DNA of 64,000 nt. Origin: Candidatus Saccharimonadota bacterium (GTDB taxonomy: Bacteria; Patescibacteriota; Saccharimonadia; Saccharimonadales; Saccharimonadaceae). Each line of letters opens with the position of its first letter. Position 1 is the first letter of the stretch. The translations under genes were made by a program, and so were the position numbers. Location: contig WRHJ01000001.1 of assembly GCA_009783305.1 (NCBI GenBank), positions 124,001-188,000 of the forward strand, given 5' to 3'. Of this stretch, positions 32,899 to 41,583 are shown one piece after another. The notes under the pieces were generated by a model. That model did not search any database. It was not told the origin of the DNA and worked only from the letters and a program-made list of their open reading frames with translations.

Positions 32899-35601
32899 TT
32901 AAGGTCTAGTCCAGGTTCTGGTGTCGGTGTAGCCGGCAGCGTCGGTGATGGTGGCGGTAATAGTGTTGGGTTCGTCACTGCTGATACAGCTTAAAAGCTC
33001 ACCTGGACTTGCCGTGCCGGTGCAAATGGCAATATTATTAACGGTGATAGAGTATTTGATGGGGGAATGCGTGACAGATGCGCTACTGAGGCGGACTCGG
33101 ACATCCCATGGGCTGCTGCCAACTATGCTGATGTTGCCAGTGAACTCAGGCTTGTTGTCGGTGCAGCTATGCAAGTCATCTTCAACGTTGGGGTTGTATG
33201 GTTCGGGGGCGACGAGCGATTCACGCTTGGTCATGGGGTCGATAACTCGATTGACCGTGATAGTAATACGAGTTTCGGGAGGCGTGCACCTGGTGGCTAG
33301 TTTATTCGTAATTCTATCAAACTCCATTTCTTCTTTCTTGGTGCCCGATTTAGTTTCGTTGTACCAGCTGGGCCAGATATCGGTGCGGCCATTGACAGTT
33401 AGGGTCTGGATGCCAGCGGGCTTTTCGATGGCTTGAGCGGAGTACCACTTGCCGTCTGGGCCGTAAACGTTTTTGTGAACATTTTCAACAAATGAGCCGA
33501 TGATGCGGCTAGTAACGGCGTAGCTGCTCATTTTCATGACAGCACCGTTGTGGTTGCCGTTCCAGACAACTGTGGACAGCACTGGGGAGTAACTAACAAA
33601 CCAGGAATCTTTGGCTTTGCCGGCGCCGTTTTCAGTGGTACCGGTTTTGATAGCAGTCCAGACGCCAGGTACGGCAAATCCGGTAGAGGTGGAGAGCGAG
33701 CCAAAGACGAAGCGGCGGGCGTTAACGTCGTGGAGGATGTCGCTAATCATGAAAGCGACTTGAGGATCAACAATTTGTTTGGCTTCGGTGTCCTCCCAAG
33801 CATCAATTACGTCGCCTGATGAATTCTTGACTTCTAGCCAGTAAGCGATATCTTTGTAGGCGCCGCCGCGAGCAATGGAGGCATAGGCGTTGGCGTGCTC
33901 GACTGGACGAACGGCGCAACCGCCGCCAATAGCCATAGACAGTCCGGCGTTTTCGCCTTGGGCGCAGTAAGAAACGTCGCCGAGTCCGTGTAAGATTTCT
34001 AGGCTATTTCTAATACCATTGATATAGAGGGCTTTGACGGCTGGGCGGTTAAGAGAACCGGCTAGGCCTTGGCGGATGGTAATTGGACCATAAGTGGCGC
34101 CGGAGGCGTTCTTGATGCTGCATCTGCCTACATAGCCGGCGCAATAAAGCGCGTTAATGTCTTCATCCGCTAAGATGGAGCCGGGACCCCAGTTTTGACC
34201 TTCGCGTTCAGTAAATAGCGGCGCGTAGTCAAGAAGCGGCTTGATGGATGAGGCGGGTTCAAGTAATGAGGTGGCGGCATTGACTTGGCCGTAGCCAGGT
34301 TTATTCCAATCGACGCTGCCGACCATAGCGATAATTTGGCTAGTTTCAACATCGATGGAGACGAGGGTGGCATTGTCTGTACCATTGATGTACATATATT
34401 GTTCACCTATACTGATAGCAGCTTCGGCGTACTGTTGGGCGCGATAATCAAGTGTAGTGGTAATAGTAAATCCGCCGGCGCGCATGGTGCGGATGCCATA
34501 TTTGGCTTCCAGCCTGGATTTGACCTCGAGGACAAACCATGGGGCCTTGATGTTCTCGTATTGGCTAGCTTCAGGTTGGATGGTCTCCATAATATCGACA
34601 GCTTTAGCTTCATCGCTTTGTTCTTTGGTGATGTAACCCATTTCAACCATGCCGTCGAGAACGTAGTGTTGCCGTCGGATGAGGGCTCTGTGCCCTGATG
34701 AGTTATAGGGATTAAGGTAAGCTGGGTTATTCGGGATGGCAGCAAGCAGCGCGGACTCGGCTAAAGTGAGGTCCTTAGCACTTTTGCCGAAATAGGTCCT
34801 GGCACCGCTTTCGACGCCGTTACGACGGCCACCGTATGGTGACTCGTTAAGATACATGGTGATAATTTGCTCTTTGTCATACATTTTCTCGACTTCGATG
34901 GCGAGAATAACTTCTTTGATCTTGCGGGGGATGCCGCTGGCGTCGCGATTGGCGGCTTCGTCAGAGAAGTAAACCTGTTTAATCAGCTGCTGCGTGAGAG
35001 TTGAACCGCCCTGGACGGCGCCACCAGTTAAGGTGACCCAAAGGGCGCGGACTAAGGCTGTGAAATCGACACCGATGTGGTTGTAGAAGTTTTTATCTTC
35101 AATTGCTACCGTAGCTTGGCGCATGTAGGTGGAAATTTCGCTGCCATCGACAACCAGGCGGTAATCGCCGTCGCCTTTATCTTCCCAGAGGACGACGCCG
35201 TTACGATCGAGATAAGTGTTAACCGTATCTGTCACGCGACCGGCTAGACCCTCCGGATCAATCTGAGCTAAATCTTTTTTGAAATATAAAAATAGGCCGC
35301 CGACGGCAATAACGACAATGAGAAAAAGGGCGGCAATGATTTTGAGAAAACGGAAAAGTCCATCGCGCGAAAACCAAAATTTGAAGACGCGATCAGGACG
35401 CAATTTGGCAAAAAAACGCGCAATTGGGTTTTTGGGTAATGCCGCAAGATCCTCGGCATGCTTGCGGGCACGCTGGTCGGCTTTGGTGCGGCGCTTATAG
35501 GCGAGATTGGAATAGACGTTCATGGACTTTTTATTCCTGGTGGAAGGCCTCTTTTTGGCGGCCTTAGAACTCTGATTACTCGCAGTTTTTTTAGTTCCCA
35601 T
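32899..35601 (-). CDS. Class A penicillin-binding protein (PBP1A-like)
   Basis: A 900-residue bifunctional wall synthase. The basic cytoplasmic tail (1-75) leads to one membrane helix (about 82-105). The GT51 glycosyltransferase shows VAIEDKNFYNHIGVDF, GGSTLTQQLIKQ and YLNESPYGGRRNGVESGARTYFG. The transpeptidase has the nucleophile in EPASSIKP, the SxN-type GSLNRPA and the KTG box IKTGTTE. An extra C-terminal region of about 130 residues ends in a beta-sandwich-like GTASPGELLSCISSDEPNTI. It polymerises lipid II and cross-links stems whose bridges are probably built by the FemAB pair. TATAAT ends 8 nt before ATG, so the mRNA is predicted to be leaderless. Confidence 0.92.
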   Translation of the reverse strand: MGTKKTASNQSSKAAKKRPSTRNKKSMNVYSNLAYKRRTKADQRARKHAEDLAALPKNPIARFFAKLRPDRVFKFWFSRDGLFRFLKIIAALFLIVVIAVGGLFLYFKKDLAQIDPEGLAGRVTDTVNTYLDRNGVVLWEDKGDGDYRLVVDGSEISTYMRQATVAIEDKNFYNHIGVDFTALVRALWVTLTGGAVQGGSTLTQQLIKQVYFSDEAANRDASGIPRKIKEVILAIEVEKMYDKEQIITMYLNESPYGGRRNGVESGARTYFGKSAKDLTLAESALLAAIPNNPAYLNPYNSSGHRALIRRQHYVLDGMVEMGYITKEQSDEAKAVDIMETIQPEASQYENIKAPWFVLEVKSRLEAKYGIRTMRAGGFTITTTLDYRAQQYAEAAISIGEQYMYINGTDNATLVSIDVETSQIIAMVGSVDWNKPGYGQVNAATSLLEPASSIKPLLDYAPLFTEREGQNWGPGSILADEDINALYCAGYVGRCSIKNASGATYGPITIRQGLAGSLNRPAVKALYINGIRNSLEILHGLGDVSYCAQGENAGLSMAIGGGCAVRPVEHANAYASIARGGAYKDIAYWLEVKNSSGDVIDAWEDTEAKQIVDPQVAFMISDILHDVNARRFVFGSLSTSTGFAVPGVWTAIKTGTTENGAGKAKDSWFVSYSPVLSTVVWNGNHNGAVMKMSSYAVTSRIIGSFVENVHKNVYGPDGKWYSAQAIEKPAGIQTLTVNGRTDIWPSWYNETKSGTKKEEMEFDRITNKLATRCTPPETRITITVNRVIDPMTKRESLVAPEPYNPNVEDDLHSCTDNKPEFTGNISIVGSSPWDVRVRLSSASVTHSPIKYSITVNNIAICTGTASPGELLSCISSDEPNTITATITDAAGYTDTRTWTRP

Positions 35602-35690
35602 ATCGGTGGATTATACACTACGCGGGCGGGTTTTTCAAGAAATAAACGTCAGCGATTTATTTCGCCCCCAGATTCTGGTATGATATTTTT

Positions 35691-38096
35691 ATGAGTAGAT
35701 ATGAACCGCTGAAAATTGAGGCGAAGTGGCAAGAGCGCTGGGAAACTGAGCAGTCATTTGTGGCTGTTGAGAAAGCTGGCGTGCCAAAAATGTATATTGC
35801 CGAGATGTTTCCTTATCCTTCAGGAGCAGGATTGCACGTGGGACATGTGCGTAACTTTTCGATTGTGGATTGTTTGGCGCGGTTTTATCGACAAAATGGG
35901 TTAAATGTGCTGAGGCCATTTGGATACGATACTTTTGGTTTACCGGCGGAAAATTATGCGATTAAGACTGGGGTCTCGCCGCAGGAAGCAACGGAAACGA
36001 ACATTGCAAGTTTTCGTAAACAGCTGAAGCGGTTGGGGTACGCAATTGATTGGTCGCGGGAGTTTTCGACCTCTGATCCGGAATATTATCGATGGACGCA
36101 GTGGTGTTTTTTGCAGTTGTATAAGAAGGGATTGGCGTATCAGGCAGAAAATTATCAGTGGTGGTGCCCGGTAGATCAGACAGTTTTGGCCAATGAACAG
36201 GTAGAAGGCGGGCGATGTTGGCGATGCGGTTCTGAGGTTGAAAAGAAAAAGATGAAGCAGTGGTTCTTCAAAATTACGGAATATGCGGATGAATTGTTAG
36301 ATGAAATAGATGCGTTGGACTGGCCAGAGAAGATTAAGACCATGCAGAAAAACTGGATTGGCCGGAGCGAGGGTGCGGAGATTGATTTTGCGGTGGACGG
36401 ATCGAAAGAAAAGATCAAAGTGTTCACGACGCGGCCAGACACATTGTTCGGGGCAACTTTCTTGGTGTTAGCGCCGGAGCATCCGGCGGTAGAGGGGTTA
36501 GCAAATGATGATACGAAGCAGAAAGTCGACCAATATCGCACGGAGGCGATGAAGAAAAGCGACATTGAACGCCAGGAAAATAAAGAGAAGACTGGTGTGT
36601 TTACGGGTGCACATGCGATCAATCCGGCGACAGGTGAGAAAATGCAAATTTGGGTGGCGGATTACGTACTGATGGGCTACGGTACTGGGGCGATTATGGC
36701 GGTGCCGGCACATGACGGCAGGGATTTTGAATTTGCGACTAAGTTTGAACTGCCGATTCGAAAGGTAGTGGAGAAGCCAGAAACACTGGTAGATGATGAG
36801 ATATGTTATACGGGCGAGGGCGAATTGGTGAATTCGGGCAATTTTGATGGCGAACAGTCGTCTGAAGCGCGCGAGCAAATTGTGGCCTGGTTGGAACAAC
36901 AAGAAGTGGGCAAGAAAAAAGTGATTTATCGGATGCGAGATTGGTTAATTTCACGGCAACGTTATTGGGGTGCACCGATTCCGATTGCTTATGATAAGGA
37001 CGGTAAGGCGCATGCTGTTCCAGAAGATCAATTGCCAGTGATATTGCCAAAGATTGATGATTATACGCCGGATAACTCTGGCCGCTCAGCGCTAGCGAAA
37101 CATCCGGAGTGGATGGAAGTGGAGATAGATGGTAAGAAGATGACGCGTGAAACTGATACGATGGATGGCTACGCTTGTTCGTCGTGGTATTTATGGAGAT
37201 ATTGCGATGCGCACAATAACAAGAAAGCGTGGAGTCCTGAGAAAGTAAATTATTGGGCGCCGACGGATGTTTATGTGGGTGGCGACCATGCTGTGGCACA
37301 TTTGTTGTATGTACGTTTTTGGTGCAAGTTTTTCGCGGATCAGGGTTTGTTGGATTTTCGCGAGCCGGTGAAGAAATTACTTTATAACGGCTATATCAAC
37401 GCCCCGGATGGCAAAAAGATGAGTAAGAGCAAGGGTAATGTAATTGACCCGCTGGATATCATTGATCAAGGTTATGGCGCTGATACGCTGCGGACTTATG
37501 AGCTGTTTATTGGGCCATATGATCTGGATGCGGCTTGGGACACGAAGGCAATTGGGGGAGTCTATCGATTCCTGAATCGTTGCTATAATTTGACCTTTGG
37601 CGAGGGCGAAAACTCAAAAGGTGAAGCGCAGGTCAAAGCTCCGCTAACAGAGGTGGCGCGACACCGAACGATTAAGAAAGTGACGGAGGATCTGCACCGC
37701 AATAGTTTCAATACGGCAGTGGCGGCTTTGATGGAATTTGTAAATGAATTATATAAAAATCCTCATACGAGCGAAGATTTGACGGTGTTGGCACGGTTGC
37801 TGAAACCATTTGCGCCGCATTTGGCGAGCGAAATGTTGGAGAAACTGGGAGCAGATGATGTCTGGCCAGAGTGGGATGAGAAATATTTGGTGAGCGATAC
37901 GGTAGAAATTGTGGTGCAGGTGAACGGAAAGTTGCGAGCACGCGTGATGGTAGCGAAAGAAGCGGCAGATGATGCAGCGCAATTGGAAGAAGCGGTACGA
38001 GCGGATGAGAAAGTTAAAGCACAACTAGAGGTTAAGCAAGTTATAAAAGTGATTGCCCTGCCCAAAAAACGATTGGTGAGTTTCGTAATCAAATAA
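35691..38096 (+). CDS. leuS: Leucyl-tRNA synthetase
   Basis: An 801-residue class I synthetase. HIGH variant FPYPSGAGLHVGHVRN, CP1 editing domain (KVFTTRPDTLFGATFLVLAPEHP, GYGTGAIMAVPAHDGRDF), RMRDWLISRQRYWGAPIP and KMSKSKGN are clear; it ends with an anticodon-binding region and a LARVxV-like tail. It charges tRNA-Leu, one of which is encoded at 26662. An extended -10 TGGTATGAT (hexamer 35679-35684) ends 6 nt before the ATG, so the mRNA is predicted to be leaderless. The gene lies divergent from the PBP gene in a gap of 89 nt. Confidence 0.96.
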   Translation: MSRYEPLKIEAKWQERWETEQSFVAVEKAGVPKMYIAEMFPYPSGAGLHVGHVRNFSIVDCLARFYRQNGLNVLRPFGYDTFGLPAENYAIKTGVSPQEATETNIASFRKQLKRLGYAIDWSREFSTSDPEYYRWTQWCFLQLYKKGLAYQAENYQWWCPVDQTVLANEQVEGGRCWRCGSEVEKKKMKQWFFKITEYADELLDEIDALDWPEKIKTMQKNWIGRSEGAEIDFAVDGSKEKIKVFTTRPDTLFGATFLVLAPEHPAVEGLANDDTKQKVDQYRTEAMKKSDIERQENKEKTGVFTGAHAINPATGEKMQIWVADYVLMGYGTGAIMAVPAHDGRDFEFATKFELPIRKVVEKPETLVDDEICYTGEGELVNSGNFDGEQSSEAREQIVAWLEQQEVGKKKVIYRMRDWLISRQRYWGAPIPIAYDKDGKAHAVPEDQLPVILPKIDDYTPDNSGRSALAKHPEWMEVEIDGKKMTRETDTMDGYACSSWYLWRYCDAHNNKKAWSPEKVNYWAPTDVYVGGDHAVAHLLYVRFWCKFFADQGLLDFREPVKKLLYNGYINAPDGKKMSKSKGNVIDPLDIIDQGYGADTLRTYELFIGPYDLDAAWDTKAIGGVYRFLNRCYNLTFGEGENSKGEAQVKAPLTEVARHRTIKKVTEDLHRNSFNTAVAALMEFVNELYKNPHTSEDLTVLARLLKPFAPHLASEMLEKLGADDVWPEWDEKYLVSDTVEIVVQVNGKLRARVMVAKEAADDAAQLEEAVRADEKVKAQLEVKQVIKVIALPKKRLVSFVIK

Positions 38097-38097
38097 A

Positions 38098-38697
38098 ATG
38101 AAAGACCCCGCTGTAAACAGCGGGGTCAGTCGAATTGTCTTATTTACTTGTCAAGGAGCATCGGGCCGACGAAATAGCGGCCCAGGTGGTTGCGGCGAAG
38201 GCCCCGCGTCCCTTTTAAGTGAGAACCATATCGGTCTTCTTGCCTTTGTCAAACTATCCACGAATCATGCGGGATATACCCGACGGGCGCCCAATAGCGC
38301 TGCTTTTCTGGAGTTTTGATAGAAGGCTTTTCTATGGGAAGACGGATGGCAAAACCGGACTAGTTTTGCTGGCGGGACGCGGGGCGAGTAGTATCGCCGG
38401 GACCGTTTGACCTAAAGACCGTAGAGTCTTCGGCTACCCAAAGCGGGTGCCCCGGCGCGAAAACCGTTGTATTTACGGACATTCCGGGTTCTAAGCTGCG
38501 ACCAGTCCTTGAAAAGCTAATTGCCGATGGCGCAAAAACTATAGCAATGGCTGACTGCAATGCTCGCCTCCTCCTTTCCGAGAAGTAAATAAGATTGGAA
38601 ATGTACCGACGATTGCGGCGCCCGTTTTTGGGAGTACAACCGTCCAGTTCGTACTGAGGTTGTGACATCCGTCTTCGGGAGCGCAACTGCTCGGTAC
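38098..38697 (-). ncRNA. Candidate large structured RNA (about 600 nt), family unknown
   Basis: A 736-nt tract between leuS and the bL32-like gene has no convincing protein gene. On the reverse strand it starts from a consensus promoter and ends at a perfect GC-rich terminator. The first 100 nt form a long arm: ATGTACCGA/TCGGTACAT, then TTGCGCTCCCG against CGGGCGCCGCAA, then ACAACC/GGTTGT capped by CAGT-ACGA-ACTG. Further perfect hairpins follow in order: AAGAC/GTCTT, GGCGA/TCGCC, GCAAAAC/GTTTTGC, ATAGAA/TTCTAT, CGGG/CCCG and GGGCCG/CGGCCC. I looked for tmRNA, RNase P, SRP and 6S signatures and saw none. A TTG-started frame of 66 codons behind GGAGGAGG (about 38568 to 38363) is an alternative reading, but it runs across several of the hairpins. 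Confidence 0.6.
38104..38127 (-). terminator. Terminator of the candidate structured RNA
   Basis: A perfect 10-bp stem GACCCCGCTG/CAGCGGGGTC with loop TTTA, followed on the reverse strand by TTTCATTTTATTT. The + strand side has no T-run, so it serves the leftward transcript, though it also lies right after leuS. Confidence 0.8.
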
Positions 38698-38703
38698 ATC
38701 CGT

Positions 38704-38732
38704 AGCATAATTCATAGAAATAGCCGTGTCAA
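38704..38732 (-). promoter_or_regulatory. Promoter of the candidate structured RNA
   Basis: Reverse strand: TTGACA (38732-38727), 17-nt spacer, TATGCT (38709-38704). The -35 is perfect, and the predicted start lies near 38697, at the foot of the long 5' arm. Confidence 0.8.
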
Positions 38733-38770
38733 GACTTTTTATAGGGGTAAGCATTTTGACCGAGGGCTTG

Positions 38771-38799
38771 AATTATTTTAGAAAAAGCGCTATACTGCG
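38771..38799 (+). promoter_or_regulatory. Promoter of bL32-like-nusB unit
   Basis: TTGAAT, 17-nt spacer, TATACT. The leader of about 27 nt holds an AAAGGAG site. It is divergent from the structured-RNA promoter. Confidence 0.65.
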
Positions 38800-38832
38800 G
38801 ACAAATAATCTATCAAAAAGGAGCATTTTTAC

Positions 38833-39024
38833 ATGCCTGAACCAAAAAAGCAGAGTAGTCCGCGCAAGACTGGCCTTCGCCGTAGTCATTTGCGTCTTAA
38901 ACTCGCTCGCACAGTTAATAAAAAGTCGCCGGTCAAAGCATTTGAAACCGCGAAAAAGACGCCAAATCTAAAACTAAAGGGGTGTAAGGCCTGCAAAGGC
39001 AAGCCTTGCAAGTGTAAGGAGTAG
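38833..39024 (+). CDS. rpmF: Probable 50S ribosomal protein bL32
   Basis: A 63-residue, very basic protein. The start MPEPKKQSSPRKTGLRRSHLRLKL fits the bL32 N-terminus (xPKKxxSxxRxxxRRSH). It ends CKACKGKPCKCKE, a cysteine cluster in place of the usual CPxCG zinc ribbon of bL32. It has an AAAGGAG site and its own promoter and lies 3 nt before nusB, a translation/transcription context. The unusual tail lowers confidence; another small basic RNA-binding protein is possible. Confidence 0.6.
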   Translation: MPEPKKQSSPRKTGLRRSHLRLKLARTVNKKSPVKAFETAKKTPNLKLKGCKACKGKPCKCKE

Positions 39025-39027
39025 GCC

Positions 39028-39660
39028 ATGGCGTCAAATCGGCATTTAGGGAGAATTATATCGCTCCAGAGTTTGTATGAGTACGAATTTCGGAGTAAGG
39101 CGGGCGACCAGACGGCCGAAATTGACAGTATTGTCGCTAAAAACATTGAGCCGTATGCAAAGGCGCTAGGTGATACTGAATTTGTACGAGACTTAACGCG
39201 AGGAGTACTCGGTGAAGTTGAAAAACTGGATGAGGAGTTGCAGCCTTTGGCCCCAGAGTGGCCAATCAGCAGTATTGCAGCGATCGACCGCAATATTCTC
39301 CGCATTGGTTTATTCGAGTTGACGCGTCGATCTGACGTGGTGCCACCTAAGGTGGTGATCAATGAAGCAGTTGAACTAGCTAAGGCTTTCGGAGCAGATA
39401 ATTCATCAAAGTTTGTGAACGGCGTGCTGGGCACGGCGTTTCGTAATATGGGGGGAGAAGAAGATACTCATGCAGAATCAAAACAGCAAGAGTCCGAATC
39501 GAAACCAGAATCAGACAAGAAACCCGCAAAGCGGTCCAGGACAAAAAAGGCCGGTGATAAACCAGCCAAGCCAGAGTCAGACAGTGCGGGAAAGACAGAT
39601 TTACCGCAGTCCGCGGGGGAATCTGAAGATTCCGGAAGCGATTCCGACCAAACAGTATAA
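39028..39660 (+). CDS. nusB: Transcription antitermination factor NusB with long disordered tail
   Basis: A 210-residue protein. The first 148 residues are a complete all-helical NusB: NRHLGRIISLQSLYEYEFRS, WPISSIAAIDRNILRIGLFE, PPKVVINEAVELAKAFGADN, SSKFVNGVLG. NusB binds boxA RNA with S10 in antitermination of rRNA operons. The remaining 62 residues are low-complexity, rich in E, S, K and D (ESKQQESESKPESDKKPAKR), and overlap the following Nudix gene by 191 nt in another frame. Confidence 0.9.
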   Translation: MASNRHLGRIISLQSLYEYEFRSKAGDQTAEIDSIVAKNIEPYAKALGDTEFVRDLTRGVLGEVEKLDEELQPLAPEWPISSIAAIDRNILRIGLFELTRRSDVVPPKVVINEAVELAKAFGADNSSKFVNGVLGTAFRNMGGEEDTHAESKQQESESKPESDKKPAKRSRTKKAGDKPAKPESDSAGKTDLPQSAGESEDSGSDSDQTV

Positions 39661-40153
39661 AGAATCCACTTTAGAGAAATTTAAACAGGTAGTCTTTAAG
39701 AAAAAGCCTGAAATTAAAGAGATTGTGCGCGAGCCGACCGCTGGCGGGATTGTATTTCGGATGACGGAAGACAATAAGGATATTGAGATTTTATTGATCC
39801 AGGATAGTAAAAATCGTTGGACGATTCCGAAGGGGCATATTGAACCTGGCGAGACCGCAAAGCAAACGGCGATTCGCGAAATCGGCGAGGAATCGGGATT
39901 AAAGAATATTGAGGTGCTGCTGTGGCTGGGCAAGATTAATTTCAAGTATCGCCGGCTGGATAAATTGGTGCTGATGACAACACAAATTTATCTGGTGCAT
40001 GCCTTGGACAGCCAGGAAAAACCGACGAAGGAAAAATGGATGAACGGGATCCGGTGGTTCAAGTTTGGTGAGGCGCTGGACGCGATTGAGTACGACGATA
40101 TTGAAAAATTGATGTTGATTGCAAAGAAAAAAATTCGCAGCGGCGAAGTTTAA
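39470..40153 (+). CDS. Nudix hydrolase
   Basis: A 227-residue protein if ATG 39470 is the start. The first 60 residues are Q/N/R-rich and disordered (QNQNSKSPNRNQNQTRNPQS), and the Nudix domain starts near residue 85 (PTAGGIVFRM). The Nudix box GHIEPGETAKQTAIREIGEE is perfect and followed by SGL. It likely cleaves Ap4A-like or nucleotide substrates. The long overlap with nusB is unusual; a later internal start would shorten it, but none with a clear SD was seen, while GGGGGGAG precedes ATG 39470 at about 12 nt. Confidence 0.82.
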   Translation: MQNQNSKSPNRNQNQTRNPQSGPGQKRPVINQPSQSQTVRERQIYRSPRGNLKIPEAIPTKQYKESTLEKFKQVVFKKKPEIKEIVREPTAGGIVFRMTEDNKDIEILLIQDSKNRWTIPKGHIEPGETAKQTAIREIGEESGLKNIEVLLWLGKINFKYRRLDKLVLMTTQIYLVHALDSQEKPTKEKWMNGIRWFKFGEALDAIEYDDIEKLMLIAKKKIRSGEV

Positions 40154-40161
40154 GCTTATGC

Positions 40162-40167
40162 TATAAT
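40162..40167 (+). promoter_or_regulatory. -10 element of orphan gene 40242-40793
   Basis: Extended -10 TGCTATAAT (hexamer 40162-40167). No good -35 was seen. The predicted leader is about 68 nt and contains two CTTAAG copies that can pair. Confidence 0.55.
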
Positions 40168-40241
40168 GGAGCTTAAGTGGGAGGTCTTAAGTTCTTTTAT
40201 AATTTACGCATGTGATTTTGACACGAAAGGGGGTTCTCAGG

Positions 40242-40793
40242 ATGGACAGAAAAGCCTTACGCAATGAAATCGATCATACGCCAGACCATTTCTGGCGACA
40301 TGACGAGTATCAAAATGGCGTGACCTACTGTGACATACCGCTTGACGGCCCTCGCTATGAAATAGTGAACAGTGTTGGCTACGGAGAAAATGGTCCTATT
40401 TTGGTGAGAGGAGAAGTCATATTCAGTGAAGGCGGTATGGGCGAGACTTTCAAGCGAAATTACCGAAAAGTTCTCTTGGAGGGCCAGAGCGGCGGCTGGG
40501 AATTGACTTCTGTTTCGGTAAATTTTGACTCGATCCTGTTTATGTTCAGGAATTGGGGAATACCAACAGAGTCTGGATGGCCAGTTTCGATTGGATGTAC
40601 TATGGGAATAACAAACGACACCAACATCTGCATAAACGACACTTATTTCATACGCGGCTACCAGGGGCGTCCTCACTTGACGGAACGATTGAGCGATCGG
40701 CGACGCAGGTTTATCAAAATGTCCGAGGGCTTGGATGGCCAATACTGGGCGAATATCACAGATTACTACGTCGAATCGCATGATTGTGCGTAA
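40242..40793 (+). CDS. Orphan protein of unknown function (183 aa)
   Basis: The start is ATG 40242 (MDRKALRNEIDHTPDHFWRH), preceded by AAAGGGGG about 8 nt upstream. The product is soluble and rich in G, Y and charged residues; NDTNICINDTYFIRGYQG and WANITDYYVESHDCA are distinctive. No family is recognised. It has its own promoter element, leader and terminator, and separates the Nudix and rnc genes, which often lie close to nusB in related genomes. It fits the cassette pattern of the other orphans. Confidence 0.55.
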   Translation: MDRKALRNEIDHTPDHFWRHDEYQNGVTYCDIPLDGPRYEIVNSVGYGENGPILVRGEVIFSEGGMGETFKRNYRKVLLEGQSGGWELTSVSVNFDSILFMFRNWGIPTESGWPVSIGCTMGITNDTNICINDTYFIRGYQGRPHLTERLSDRRRRFIKMSEGLDGQYWANITDYYVESHDCA

Positions 40794-40800
40794 ATTAAAG

Positions 40801-40828
40801 AAGCCGCAGTGAAGACTGCGGCTTGCTT
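40801..40828 (+). terminator. Terminator of orphan gene 40242-40793
   Basis: Perfect 10-bp stem AAGCCGCAGT/ACTGCGGCTT with loop GAAG, then GCTTTT. Confidence 0.8.
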
Positions 40829-40866
40829 TTGTGCTAACGTAAGGTTTTTAATGGTAAAATGTAGTC

Positions 40867-41583
40867 ATGAATAAAGAGCAGTTAGATGAATATGTGAGTT
40901 TCGCTAAAGAGAAGTTGGGGTTTGATTTTAATGATATTCAATTGCTGGTGACGGCTTTGACGCACCGCAGTTATGTCAATGAACATAAAAAATCGGTAAC
41001 TGACCACAATGAGCGGTTGGAGTTTTTGGGCGATGCGGTACTGGAGTTGATTGTTTCGGACTTTTTGTATCGGAACTACAATGAACCGGAAGGGATTATG
41101 ACGAGTTGGCGGGCAGCTTTGGTGCGAACAGAGTCGATTGGCGAGGCTGGCGAGGCGTTGGGGTATGGGTCGCTAGTGAGGATGAGCAAGGGTGAAAAAC
41201 GGGGCTCGGAGCGGGCGCGGCAAGTGATTTTAGCAGATTGTTTTGAGGCGGTGATTGGGGCAATTTATTTAGACCAGGGATATAACGAGGCAGTAGAATT
41301 TGTGCGGAAAAATATTTTGGTCAAAATAGATGCTATTTTAGCTAGTGAATCATGGCGAGACCCAAAATCGTACTTGCAGGAATTGGCGCAACGTTCAGAA
41401 GGGTCAACGCCGGTGTACAAGGTGATGAAGGAGGATGGGCCGGATCATGATAAGCTATTCACTTTGGGAGTATTTGTAGGGAACAAGCTGAAGGGCGCCG
41501 GAACTGGCCATAGCAAGCAAGAGGCGCAAACGGCAGCCGCGGCGGAAGCGATAAAGAAATATCAGAGACAGAATAAACGTTAG
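40867..41583 (+). CDS. rnc: Ribonuclease III
   Basis: A 238-residue protein with the catalytic signature NERLEFLGDAVLELIVSDFLY (about 47-67), the second acidic site ADCFEAVIGAIYLDQGY and a C-terminal dsRNA-binding domain (DPKSYLQELAQRSEGSTPVY, GTGHSKQEAQTAAAAEAI). It processes rRNA and structured mRNAs. The extended -10 TGGTAAAAT (40855-40860) ends 6 nt before ATG, so the mRNA is predicted to be leaderless. Its TAG stop overlaps the TAA stop of the convergent gene (TTAG). Confidence 0.95.
   Translation: MNKEQLDEYVSFAKEKLGFDFNDIQLLVTALTHRSYVNEHKKSVTDHNERLEFLGDAVLELIVSDFLYRNYNEPEGIMTSWRAALVRTESIGEAGEALGYGSLVRMSKGEKRGSERARQVILADCFEAVIGAIYLDQGYNEAVEFVRKNILVKIDAILASESWRDPKSYLQELAQRSEGSTPVYKVMKEDGPDHDKLFTLGVFVGNKLKGAGTGHSKQEAQTAAAAEAIKKYQRQNKR

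Noticed and set aside
38360-38686. 108-residue frame, or its 66-codon TTG-started part, in the structured-RNA tract
   Set aside because: The SD-like GGAGGAGG is well placed for a TTG start, but the frame crosses several perfect hairpins and shows no recognisable domain; kept only as an alternative reading.
38098-38697. tmRNA, RNase P RNA or SRP RNA in the 38.1-38.7 kb tract
   Set aside because: Conserved strings of these RNAs (tRNA-like ends and T loop, GGAAAGUCC and ACAGAA, GGAAGCAGCC) were not seen on either strand.
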